Shown in pieces: positions 1 through 6,967 of a stretch of DNA of 64,000 nucleotides. The notes under the pieces are model-generated. The model was not told the DNA's origin, ran no database searches, and saw only the letters and a program-made list of their open reading frames with translations. Origin of the DNA: Flavihumibacter sp. UBA7668. GTDB taxonomy: Bacteria; Bacteroidota; Bacteroidia; Chitinophagales; Chitinophagaceae. The position numbers and the translations under genes were made by a program. The stretch lies in assembly GCF_002483205.1 (NCBI RefSeq), contig NZ_DLHM01000005.1:1-64000 (forward strand), given 5' to 3'. Each line of letters begins with the position of its first letter. The stretch's first letter is position 1.

Positions 1-510
1 AGACGTGGTTGGCTGAATGCTTACGCTAATGCCACAAATAGTTATTTTGCAATTTATCAGGGAGATGGAAAAAATGACTTTGATTTCAGAAACCTAATGG
101 ATGTGGCTAAGTCTAAAGGAGTAGAGAATATTTCTAGTGAGAAGGATCTTTTTTCTCCTTCAATTGTAATTAAAAAGGGTAAGACTGAAAAAGAATTGTT
201 TCTTAAGTGCATTTTAAAACCTGGATTAAGAATTCTATTCTTGAAAAATGATGAAGTTAAGAATGATTTAACTGAACTTGATTTGTTTAAACGATTGTAT
301 GTTTATAACAGCTTTGAAAAGGATGGAAGACTTAACTTCAAATTCCATATGGAGGCAAGGAATAAATTTGAAGAAAAGTTTAACGAGTCTGAAATTGACT
401 GGGAGGCACCCGTTCCTAAATTACGTTTTTCGTATACTAAGTATAATTTTTTGATTGAAAAATTAGATTTTGATATAAATATGGATGGAACAGTTAATTG
501 GCTAAGTTGA
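1..510 (+). CDS. cas9: Cas9 C-terminal end (type II-C), cut by window start
   Basis: The reading frame is open from the first base, so this is the last 169 residues of a longer protein; the first internal ATG (97) is not a credible start. The visible part resembles, from memory of the family, the PAM-interacting C-terminus of Bacteroidota type II-C Cas9: an early SYFAIYQG strand, a segment beginning LKPG and running into RLYVYNSFEKDGR, an HMEAR motif, and a closing IEKLDFDINMDGTV block. Cas9 is the crRNA/tracrRNA-guided DNA nuclease; its HNH and RuvC parts would lie upstream of this window. The nearby type II-like array (4130-5328) and cas1/cas2 support the call. It is oddly placed: cas9 normally adjoins cas1, but here about 5 kb of unrelated genes lie between. 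The assignment rests on remembered motifs, so it is probable rather than certain. Confidence 0.62.
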   Translation, partial: RRGWLNAYANATNSYFAIYQGDGKNDFDFRNLMDVAKSKGVENISSEKDLFSPSIVIKKGKTEKELFLKCILKPGLRILFLKNDEVKNDLTELDLFKRLYVYNSFEKDGRLNFKFHMEARNKFEEKFNESEIDWEAPVPKLRFSYTKYNFLIEKLDFDINMDGTVNWLS

Positions 511-673
511 GGTTTATTTTCTTTGTAATTGCTATGTATTAATCTTGTGTGAGCAGATCTATTTTATGCTGAAATAAAAGACTTGTCTATGCAGGTGGTG
601 CTGTTATACTTTAAGGCTTGATCTTGATAATATGTGGGAAGTAAAAGTATTTACTATATATTGATCTCTAAGT

Positions 674-898
674 TCAAGTAATTAGTGCAATTTTCTGTTG
701 TAGCACTTGGTTAGGTGTTTTATAATTAAATTTTCGAATTGGTCTGTTATTTAGCAATTTTTCAACTGTTATTATTTCTTCATTTGTCACTTTGCTAAGG
801 TCTGTTTTTTTAGGGAAGAATCGCCTAATCTGACCTATCCTGTTTTCGACAGTTCCTTTATCCTGGCTTGTGTAGGGTCTGGTAAAATAAGTATCTGC
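674..898 (-). pseudogene. IS30-family transposase, C-terminal fragment
   Basis: On the minus strand a stretch of about 74 codons reads as the end of an IS30-family transposase. It starts near 898 with YFTRPYTSQDKGTVENRIG, continues with RRFFPKKTDL and LNNRPIRKFNYKTPNQVL, and stops at 674-676. These are the conserved DDE catalytic-domain tail motifs of IS30 enzymes. The N-terminal three quarters is missing, and no start codon or terminal inverted repeat is visible. The truncated end abuts the nudK remnant at about 892-900, which suggests insertion into, or deletion together with, that gene. Only a dead fragment remains. Confidence 0.85.
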
Positions 899-1240
899 CT
901 GCCTTTGTTAATGGTAATAAATCAGGCATGTTGATTGAAGCTTGTGCAGGTTTGTAGGATAACGACAATCAGGATGATTACATCAGACGTGAAACGGAAG
1001 AAGAACCCGGCTACAAAATCTCAGCCGTTCAAAAGATTTTTGAAGCGTATAGTCGCCCGGTTCAGTAACTGAACTCCTGCATTTTTTCATAGCCGCCTAT
1101 ACCAAAGAGATGAAGCTTTCGGATGGAGGTGGGGCTCAGCACGAAGAGCAGAATATTGAAGTTTTGGAAGTACCTAAAAACAATTCTTCTATTGCAGTTT
1201 GTAAAATTAAAGTGTATATTATGAATATTAATTAGAAGTT
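892..1240 (+). pseudogene. Broken nudK-like Nudix hydrolase
   Basis: The plus strand carries a decayed GDP-mannose pyrophosphatase (NudK-like, Nudix family). From about 895 it reads LPAFVNGNKSGMLIEACAGL, then an in-frame TAG (955-957), then the Nudix-box region IRRETEEEPGYKISAVQKIF. A single-base frameshift near 1050-1060 follows, and the next frame resumes with GSVTELLHFFIAAYTKEMKL and HEEQNIEVLEVP. After that only a short tail matching the family's LLLQ end is left (to about 1240). The N-terminus is missing and abuts the IS30 fragment. A stop, a frameshift and two truncations make it non-functional. From 1250 to 1332 there is only a short open stretch (SWKLFENLSDYFGLPINKES) that I cannot assign. 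Confidence 0.8.
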
Positions 1241-1332
1241 TAAAAAAAGGCAGTTGGAAGTTGTTCGAAAATCTCTCTGATTACTTCGGTCTTCCTATCA
1301 ATAAAGAATCGCTCATTGGAAAAATAAAAAAG

Positions 1333-1357
1333 AAAACCCGTCCATTGAACGGGTTTT
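1333..1357 (-). terminator. Intrinsic terminator of the glutamate synthase-like gene
   Basis: AAAACCCG and CGGGTTTT form an 8-bp stem around a 9-base loop, with T-runs on both strands. It lies 28 bases beyond the stop of the minus-strand gene 1385-2971 and can work in both directions. Confidence 0.75.
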
Positions 1358-1384
1358 TTGGTAAAAACTTACTTGTCAAATGAG

Positions 1385-2971
1385 TTAATACCATCTATCC
1401 GGATCTGCCGCCTGCGTATCCTGTGCATATCTTGATGGCAATTCGGATTTCAGCATATCTCCAGGTTGCAGCGATGGGAAAATGTCTTCTAAAGTCCTTA
1501 CTTCATTCATGAATACCCGACGATAAATATGCGAACGGGTTAGTTTTTTGTAATCATCAATGCCTGCCGCACCCATGAGTTCTATAAAGGTTTTGATGGT
1601 GTCTTCATGATAATTGGCTACCCGTTGCTTTTTATCAGCAACAACAAGACCTACTGTGAGACTGGGATCCTGTGTTGCCACTCCTGTTGGGCATTTATTG
1701 GTATGACACTGTAATGCCTGGATGCAACCAAGCGCCATCATCATAGCTCGCGCACTGTTACACGCATCTGCGCCAAGCGCAATCGCACGCAGCATGTGAA
1801 AGCCACTGAGAATTTTACCTGATGCAATGATCCGGATATGTTGTCTGATATTGAATCCGACCAGCATATTATGAACAAATGCGAGTCCGTCCAGCAACGG
1901 TGCTCCAACATGATTGCTGAATTCCTGCGGAGCAGCACCGGTGCCACCTTCTCCGCCATCAACCGTTATAAAATCAGGGTAGGAGTCCAGTTCAATCATC
2001 GCTTTACAAATGGCAATGAATTCTGATTTGCGCCCGATACAGAGCTTGAATCCAACCGGTTTGCCTCCTGAAAGTTTCCGCATTTGGGCAATGAATTGCA
2101 CCAACTCACGGGGACTATTAAACGCAGTATGATAGGGAGGAGAATATACCGTAGTATGAGGCTTCACATGGCGGATGGCCGCAATCTCGGGTGTATTCTT
2201 CTTAGCTGGCAGAATACCACCATGACCTGGTTTGGCGCCCTGCGACAACTTCAGTTCGATCATCTTTACCTGGGGAGTAGCTGCATTTCTAGCAAACACT
2301 TCCGGTGAAAAATTTCCATTCTCATCACGTGCGCCAAAATATCCGGTGCCGATCTGCCAGATAATGTCTCCGCCTTCTTCTAGGTGATGGCGGCTCATGC
2401 CTCCCTCTCCGGTGTTATGGGCAAATCCGCCGATTTTAGCACCGGCATTCAGGGCGCGGATTGCATTGCTGCTCAAGGATCCGAAACTCATGGCAGATAC
2501 ATTAAAAATACTGGCAGAGTACGGCTTATGACAATCCTTGTTGCCAATCAGTACGCGGGGAGAGTGATCCAGTTTGTTGAAGTCTTTTGGCGCAATGGAA
2601 TGACTCATCCATTCATATCCTTCCTCGTATACATCGAGCTGAGTGCCAAAAGGCATGGTGTCTGTTTCCTTTTTGGCCCGCTGGTAAATGGTGGAGCGGT
2701 CAACCCTGTTGATGGGGCGGCCGTCAATATCGGATTCTACAAAATACTGATACATTTTGGGGCGGAGCGCCTCCATCCAGTAGCGCATACGTCCAAATAC
2801 CGGATAGGTTCTCATAATGGAATGTTTGGTCTGGTTCATGTCAACCAGGCCAAGAACGAAGAGAAAGACAACCAGGGCAAAAAGCAGGTACCACCACGGA
2901 CTTACATAAAAACTCAATAAAAAGCTAAGCAGCAGGCCGATAACAGCGCTGATTACAAAACCGTTTCTCAT
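1385..2971 (-). CDS. FMN-binding glutamate synthase family protein
   Basis: A 528-residue protein of the single-subunit, archaeal-type glutamate synthase family. This is the FMN/Fe-S synthase domain without the amidotransferase domain. Two hydrophobic segments at residues about 5-42 predict an N-terminal membrane anchor. The barrel shows family motifs: HNTGEGGMSRHH (near 185), PGHGGILPAKK (near 250), DGGEGGTGAAPQEF (near 340) and the cysteine cluster CHTNKCPTGVA (near 430) that binds the Fe-S centre. Length and N-terminal anchor match the family. The physiological substrate of this class is often unclear; it may be glutamate formation or another amine transfer. It is transcribed alone, diverging from hpf, and ends at a strong hairpin terminator. 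The function is by family only. Confidence 0.88.
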   Translation of the reverse strand: MRNGFVISAVIGLLLSFLLSFYVSPWWYLLFALVVFLFVLGLVDMNQTKHSIMRTYPVFGRMRYWMEALRPKMYQYFVESDIDGRPINRVDRSTIYQRAKKETDTMPFGTQLDVYEEGYEWMSHSIAPKDFNKLDHSPRVLIGNKDCHKPYSASIFNVSAMSFGSLSSNAIRALNAGAKIGGFAHNTGEGGMSRHHLEEGGDIIWQIGTGYFGARDENGNFSPEVFARNAATPQVKMIELKLSQGAKPGHGGILPAKKNTPEIAAIRHVKPHTTVYSPPYHTAFNSPRELVQFIAQMRKLSGGKPVGFKLCIGRKSEFIAICKAMIELDSYPDFITVDGGEGGTGAAPQEFSNHVGAPLLDGLAFVHNMLVGFNIRQHIRIIASGKILSGFHMLRAIALGADACNSARAMMMALGCIQALQCHTNKCPTGVATQDPSLTVGLVVADKKQRVANYHEDTIKTFIELMGAAGIDDYKKLTRSHIYRRVFMNEVRTLEDIFPSLQPGDMLKSELPSRYAQDTQAADPDRWY

Positions 2972-2995
2972 TTCTCTTCTTTAATAAATTAACTG

Positions 2996-3003
2996 CAAAG
3001 GTA
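2996..3003 (-). promoter_or_regulatory. Bacteroidota -7 box for gene 1385-2971
   Basis: CAAAGGTA on the plus strand is TACCTTTG on the minus strand, a perfect TAnnTTTG box. It lies 24 bases before the ATG at 2971, with a TTTG -33-like element at 3021-3024. Confidence 0.6.
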
Positions 3004-3067
3004 TCCAATATTCTGATTTACAAACAGATGTTAGTTTTTCTTTACCTAATATAAAACAAACATAAAA

Positions 3068-3081
3068 CTGACTTCGGTCAG
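3068..3081 (+). other. UUCG-tetraloop hairpin upstream of hpf
   Basis: CTGAC-TTCG-GTCAG is a perfect 5-bp stem closed by a C(UUCG)G loop, 47 bases before hpf. A plausible -7 box (TTTCTTTG, 3107-3114) lies downstream of it, so it may be upstream of the transcript; its role is unknown. Confidence 0.35.
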
Positions 3082-3128
3082 ATTAAAGATCTTCAGGAAC
3101 CCCTTTCTTTGTAAGAAACGAATACATC

Positions 3129-3425
3129 ATGAATATCAATATTCAAACACTTGATTTTACCGCAAAGGAAGGATTGAATGAGTTTATAAAAGAGAAAGTG
3201 GCAAGGCTGGGTAGGTATCTTGACAATATCATCAGTTATGAAATCACGCTGCGAATTGAAAAATCTGAAACGAATGATAACAAAATAGCCGATATCCGAC
3301 TGGTAGTTCCGGGAAATGATTTACTGGCAAGTTCGCGGGCTTCTTCCTTTGAAAAGGCGACCGCCGAAGCTATTGAAGCCCTGGAAAGACAAATTGAAAA
3401 ACGCAAGACAAAGGAGGGGTATTGA
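3129..3425 (+). CDS. hpf: Ribosome hibernation-promoting factor, short form (HPF/RaiA)
   Basis: This is a 98-residue protein of the HPF/YfiA (S30AE) family. These bind the 30S decoding region in stationary phase and shut down or dimerise ribosomes. The start MNINIQTLDFTAKEGLNEFI and the centre ITLRIEKS... with DIRLVVPGNDLLAS follow the beta-alpha-beta-beta-beta-alpha pattern of the domain. The C-terminal helix ends with a basic KRKTKEGY tail. The length is that of short HPF, with no C-terminal dimerisation extension. It diverges from the glutamate synthase-like gene and is probably monocistronic. In many Bacteroidota this gene lies near tRNA and tuf clusters, but here an IS fragment follows. 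Confident by family. Confidence 0.9.
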   Translation: MNINIQTLDFTAKEGLNEFIKEKVARLGRYLDNIISYEITLRIEKSETNDNKIADIRLVVPGNDLLASSRASSFEKATAEAIEALERQIEKRKTKEGY

Positions 3426-3563
3426 TACGTATAATTTAAAATTAGTACTAATGTGTAGAGGTTCAATCGAACTGTACTTTAATTGTACCTAACTGGGAGA
3501 GATGGGTATGGGAATAATCCTCTTTTTGTGGATTTACTGTTTTGTATTAATTGCTACAACGGA

Positions 3564-4085
3564 ATTACAAGGCCAGGGAGTTTGCGTACCTGAAGAAATT
3601 TTTATGTCTAGCTTTGGAAAGGATGTAAATAAGTCAACACTTTCCAGAGCTAATGAAAATTGGGACTGGCGAATATTTTAAGACTTTTTTTGGTGGGCCA
3701 ACTATCTGAAAGCCAATTGAGCAGTCAAGTTGCACACTTTGCCGGACCTCAAAACGCCCACTCCCCATTTCCTGTATATATCGAATGGCAGTATGAACGA
3801 TTTCAAAATTTTGGATGTGATTCCAATTGAAAAGGGTGGTTATTGCGTGATGGACAAGGGATATATTGATTTTGAAGGTTTATACAGGATCAAAGATGAA
3901 AAGCTTATTTCGACCCGACTCGATACTCGTATTGCGTACAAAGATGCAGGTATCATCTGCGACCAGGACATCCAACTTATAAGCATTTATAGCAATCAAC
4001 ATTATCCAGTGCCGCTTTGATCTGCAAGATATTATGAAGCAATATTTGATAGGCCCCTGGTTGGTATTTCAAACAAACAACCGCA
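3564..4085 (+). pseudogene. IS4-family transposase remnant abutting the CRISPR array
   Basis: Decayed pieces of an IS4-family (DUF4372-type) transposase lie in order on the plus strand. ITRPGSLRT (3564-3590) comes first. In another frame comes FGKDVNKSTLSRANENWDW, ending at TAA 3679-3681. After an apparent internal deletion of some 45 codons there is FFWWANYLKAN, a TGA at 3718-3720 where the family has glycine, then AVKLHTLPDLKTPTPHFLY and VMDKGYIDFEGLYRI up to TGA 4018-4020. Downstream, in a shifted frame, LVFQTNN (4061-4081) matches the conserved LVFLTNN. The homology stops there, and within a few bases the end of a CRISPR repeat begins. No intact inverted repeats were found. The element is dead and probably broke off the old end of the array. 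Confidence 0.85.
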
Positions 4086-4099
4086 GGTGTTCAGACAAC
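4086..4099 (+). repeat. Truncated CRISPR repeat fused to the IS4 remnant
   Basis: GGTGTTCAGACAAC matches the last 14 bases of the array repeat at 12 of 14 positions. It is followed by exactly 30 bases (4100-4129) before the first full repeat, the normal spacer length. It is therefore the 3' stump of an older repeat. Confidence 0.7.
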
Positions 4100-4129
4100 T
4101 GGATTTGAATTTACCATAGCTGTACCGCT

Positions 4130-5328
4130 GTTGTGATTTGCTTTCAATTTTTTCTGTAGCTTGGGTTTCAGACAACATAGGCAAGTTAAACGAGCGCATA
4201 ACCATTGTTGTGAATTGCTTTCAATTTTTTATGTAGCTTGGGTTTCAGACAACGGGAGAGTTGAAAACGGGCACTCCCGCTGGTTGTGAATTGCTTTCAA
4301 TTTTTTATGTAGCTTGGGTTTCAGACAACGCTATGGTTGGCAGGATTGGATTCAAACAGGTTGTGAATTGCTTTCAATTTTTTATGTAGCTTGGGTTTCA
4401 GACAACTGTCAATTTGAAGGGTTTCGGCTTCAGCTGGTTGTGAATTGCTTTCAATTTTTTATGTAGCTTGGGTTTCAGACAACCCAAACAATTTATTCCA
4501 GTCTCCCTGATCCGTTGTGAATTGCTTTCAATTTTTTATGTAGCTTGGGTTTCAGACAACCGTAAATTTTGCCAATTCTACTCAACTCCGTTGTGAATTG
4601 CTTTCAATTTTTTATGTAGCTTGGGTTTCAGACAACATTCGGAAATCGTAAATGCAGTGCCTTGTGGTTGTGAATTGCTTTCAATTTTTTATGTAGCTTG
4701 GGTTTCAGACAACAACTTTGTTACATTAAGCACCTTTTGAATAGTTGTGAATTGCTTTCAATTTTTTATGTAGCTTGGGTTTCAGACAACTAGGAACGCT
4801 CCGTTACTGCATACTAACGAGTTGTGAATTGCTTTCAATTTTTTATGTAGCTTGGGTTTCAGACAACTCTTCATCGACAACAGAGAGAGCACCACAGTTG
4901 TGAATTGCTTTCAATTTTTTATGTAGCTTGGGTTTCAGACAACATTCATAGACTGCGTAATAGCAATCCTGTCGTTGTGAATTGCTTTCAATTTTTTATG
5001 TAGCTTGGGTTTCAGACAACCTAACCCGAAGGATAGTTCGCCAACTGAATGTTGTGAATTGCTTTCAATTTTTTATGTAGCTTGGGTTTCAGACAACGCT
5101 GTACTGGGTAGGCCACCAGTGTTGCCTGTTGTGAATTGCTTTCAATTTTTTATGTAGCTTGGGTTTCAGACAACTATCCGTTGTTGCAATATTTTCACCC
5201 AATAGTTGTGAATTGCTTTCAATTTTTTATGTAGCTTGGGTTTCAGACAACAACTAACAACTGCTATATGAGAAAAAACTAGTTGTGAATTGCTTTCAAT
5301 TTTTTATGTAGCTTGGGTTTCAGACAAC
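4130..5328 (+). CRISPR. CRISPR array, 16 repeats of 47 bp, 15 spacers
   Basis: Sixteen 47-bp repeats begin GTTGTGAATTGCTTTC and end GGGTTTCAGACAAC. Fifteen spacers separate them, twelve of 30 bp and three of 29 bp (4254-4282, 4561-4589, 4868-4896). Fifteen repeats are identical; the first (4130-4176) has two changes, A to T at position 8 and A to C at position 25. This marks the 4130 side as the old, leader-distal end, so new spacers should enter near 5328, next to cas2. The 47-bp length and GTTGTG start are typical of type II-C arrays of Bacteroidota, and in that class the plus strand shown would be the crRNA sense. The array then runs convergently to cas2-cas1. No spacer target can be named by reading. 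Confidence 0.98.
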
Positions 5329-5338
5329 TGAAAATAGA

Positions 5339-5448
5339 AAAACCCGCTACAGTATTGGGTTTTGGCCGAAAAATAGGATAAAAAAATGGGTTTAAGACTC
5401 ATTTTTTTATTCCTGGCTAAACCGGTTTTGGGATTTGGAACCGGGTTT
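5339..5448. terminator. Array-cas2 intergenic hairpins with bidirectional terminator
   Basis: Three hairpins fill the 130-base gap. The first is AAAACCC/GGGTTTT (5339-5345/5357-5363). The second is AAATGGGT/ACTCATTT (5384-5391/5397-5404), flanked by A-runs before and T-runs after, which makes a good two-way intrinsic terminator. The third is AAACCGGTT/AACCGGGTTT (5419-5427/5439-5448, one bulge). The second would stop both the array transcript and the cas1-cas2 transcript. The same stretch is also where the leader for spacer insertion should be. Confidence 0.6.
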
Positions 5449-5458
5449 TGAATCATCC

Positions 5459-5794
5459 TTAGAACAGCTCCAACTGTTGAACCGTTTCTGGCGCTTCCAC
5501 CAGCTCATGGCCGCGGAAAATCTCCATCATGCCAAATTGCTTATCCGTAATACACATGATTCCAATATGCCCTTTTGCCGGTAAAATCGATTTTACCCGG
5601 GTAATATGTACCGTGGCATTCTCCCGGCTGGCACAATGCCGCAGGTAAATGCTGAACTGGAACATCTGGAACCCATCCGCCAGTATATCCTTCCGGAACT
5701 TCGCATAAATCTTGCGATCCTTCTTGGTTTCGGTAGGTAAATCAAAAAATACCAGCACCCACATGATTCGATACGCATTTAACCGGTTATGCAT
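5459..5794 (-). CDS. cas2: CRISPR-associated endoribonuclease Cas2
   Basis: A 111-residue Cas2, the dimeric core of the Cas1-Cas2 spacer integrase. The ferredoxin-like fold begins with the strand MWVLVFFDLPTETKKDRK, with the conserved Asp at residue 18. RKDILADGFQMFQFSIYLR and GHIGIMCITDKQFG follow, as in type II Cas2. It begins 2 bases after the cas1 stop, so the two are co-transcribed and translationally coupled. Its 3' end faces the array across a 130-base gap. Nothing suggests that it is inactive. Confidence 0.95.
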   Translation of the reverse strand: MHNRLNAYRIMWVLVFFDLPTETKKDRKIYAKFRKDILADGFQMFQFSIYLRHCASRENATVHITRVKSILPAKGHIGIMCITDKQFGMMEIFRGHELVEAPETVQQLELF

Positions 5795-5796
5795 GT

Positions 5797-6690
5797 TTAC
5801 AAGTCAGGATAGAGGATTTTCCTGCTCTTCCCCTCATAACATTTCGCTAAACTCGCCGTAGTACGCGCAATGGCATTCATTAAGGGACTTTTTTGTCCCT
5901 CTATCTCTACATCCAGTGCCGGTATCAATAACAGCTCTTTTTTCATGGCCGGACTAATATCCAGGAACTTCCCATTCATCCGGATGATATTGCAGACCAC
6001 CTTGTCCACAAAGGGCCGATAAGGCTCCATGATATCATCCGCCAAACAATAGGCATTGTACTGATTACGGTGATGGATACCCAGGGTCGGTAATAAACCA
6101 CTCGACACCAGACTGCGGGCTACCATGGCGCGAAGAATCGCATATCCATAATTGAGCAAATTATTCGGCGGCGGTCCAAACCGCTCCCTACGGAATTCCA
6201 AAAAATCAGGGAATAAGCGTTTCCAATAATAAGCCGCTGCCCTGGCTTCCTGATTATCTGTATCACCGCTTTTTACCTCTTTCATGTAAACAAGCAATAT
6301 CTTGTTTTCAACTTTCTGCATTGCCAACAGTGCCGCCTGATTCCTGATTTTGGCCATCACCGTCTGCTGCCAAAGCTGTTTCTTCAGGGGCTCCGTTGCG
6401 CTCAACTGTGCCTGAAATTTTTGGCTTTGTAATGAATTGCCCTCCAGGTTTAGCATTAGTCCGGTTGGATGATGCGTATGATCACAGGTTACCAAGGCTG
6501 AATTATTCGCCAGCAGCTTCGCAATTACCGACTGTGTTATGGTAATCTGCTGGTGATCCAGAATCACCAGTCCAATATCTTCAATCGGTGCTGTTTTTAC
6601 TTCACCGGTCTCTTCCATCTCTATCACCAACTGCTCATTTTTGGTTTTCAGATAGGCAGGATTTCCAAAGTATAGTGTCCGCTTTATCAT
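5797..6690 (-). CDS. cas1: CRISPR-associated integrase Cas1 (type II)
   Basis: A full-length 297-residue type II Cas1, which together with Cas2 inserts new spacers. The N-terminal beta domain (MIKRTLYFGNPAYL, IGLVILDHQQITIT) leads into the helical catalytic domain. The three metal ligands can be placed at Glu148 (in EARAAAYYW), His206 or His207 (in GIHHRN) and Asp218 or Asp219 (in LADDIMEPYRP). The FGPPPNNLLNYGYA motif near 172-185 is typical of the family. It is the first gene of a cas1-cas2 unit read toward the array. Upstream, where cas9 would normally stand, are only 277 bases and then a Fic gene on the other strand. The adaptation module therefore looks intact but detached from the effector. 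Confidence 0.97.
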   Translation of the reverse strand: MIKRTLYFGNPAYLKTKNEQLVIEMEETGEVKTAPIEDIGLVILDHQQITITQSVIAKLLANNSALVTCDHTHHPTGLMLNLEGNSLQSQKFQAQLSATEPLKKQLWQQTVMAKIRNQAALLAMQKVENKILLVYMKEVKSGDTDNQEARAAAYYWKRLFPDFLEFRRERFGPPPNNLLNYGYAILRAMVARSLVSSGLLPTLGIHHRNQYNAYCLADDIMEPYRPFVDKVVCNIIRMNGKFLDISPAMKKELLLIPALDVEIEGQKSPLMNAIARTTASLAKCYEGKSRKILYPDL

Positions 6691-6825
6691 GATACTGTAT
6701 AGTTGTAAAGGAATCGGGAATTCCCTACGAGTATAAAGAGGATCAATAAGAATTATTTACGGAAAACCGGAAATAGATAAATTAAGGCAGTAAAAAAGAA
6801 TTGAAAAACAAATCTTTGGAGGAAA

Positions 6826-6850
6826 TGCGAGAATATGCAAGAATCTCTCA
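6826..6850. promoter_or_regulatory. Distal palindromic operator of Fic gene 1
   Basis: TGCGAGA-N11-TCTCTCA has the same arm sequence (one mismatch) and the same 11-base spacing as the promoter-proximal site at 6929-6953. The two centres are 103 bp apart, about ten helical turns. A shared flank (AATCTCTCA followed by a T-rich run) lies on the right of both sites. Confidence 0.5.
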
Positions 6851-6928
6851 ATTTTAACTGTATTTCAAATTAGGATTTAATTTATTGTATTATATTCTCC
6901 TGAAAAACAATTAGATACGTTGTTAAAT

Positions 6929-6953
6929 TGAGAGAAAATAGCTAAATCTCTCA
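6929..6953. promoter_or_regulatory. Proximal palindromic operator of Fic gene 1
   Basis: TGAGAGA-N11-TCTCTCA is a perfect 7-bp inverted repeat ending 15 bases before the GTG at 6968. The T-run after it makes it terminator-like, but the second copy upstream argues for a protein-binding site, presumably for the winged helix of the Fic protein itself. Confidence 0.5.
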
Positions 6954-6967
6954 TTTTTTACTATTTT

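Noticed and set aside
520..549. Possible tracrRNA anti-repeat after cas9 (minus strand, similar to the first 20 bases of the repeat)
   Set aside because: Matches are broken by bulges, and the tail would run antisense into the cas9 coding end without the expected hairpins and terminator.
2384..2920. Long plus-strand ORF of 178 codons inside the glutamate synthase-like gene
   Set aside because: It is antisense to a well-conserved gene and shows no family sequence; a shadow ORF.
3703..3720. Sequence CTGAAAGCCAATTGA as a tracrRNA anti-repeat
   Set aside because: It is part of the IS4 transposase remnant (WWANYLKAN followed by the TGA), so the likeness to the repeat is chance.
4053..4085. A full degenerate CRISPR repeat before the first repeat
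   Set aside because: The 5' part (TTGGTATTTCAAAC) is coding sequence of the transposase motif LVFQTNN; only the last 14 bases are repeat-derived.
6844..6866. CTCTCAATTTT stretch upstream of cas1 as a tracrRNA anti-repeat
   Set aside because: The same sequence recurs at 6947-6967 as the right arm of the Fic operator, which explains it better.
6929..6960. Inverted repeat plus T-run as a transcription terminator
   Set aside because: No gene on the plus strand ends before it, and a second copy of the palindrome lies 103 bp upstream; operator is the better reading.
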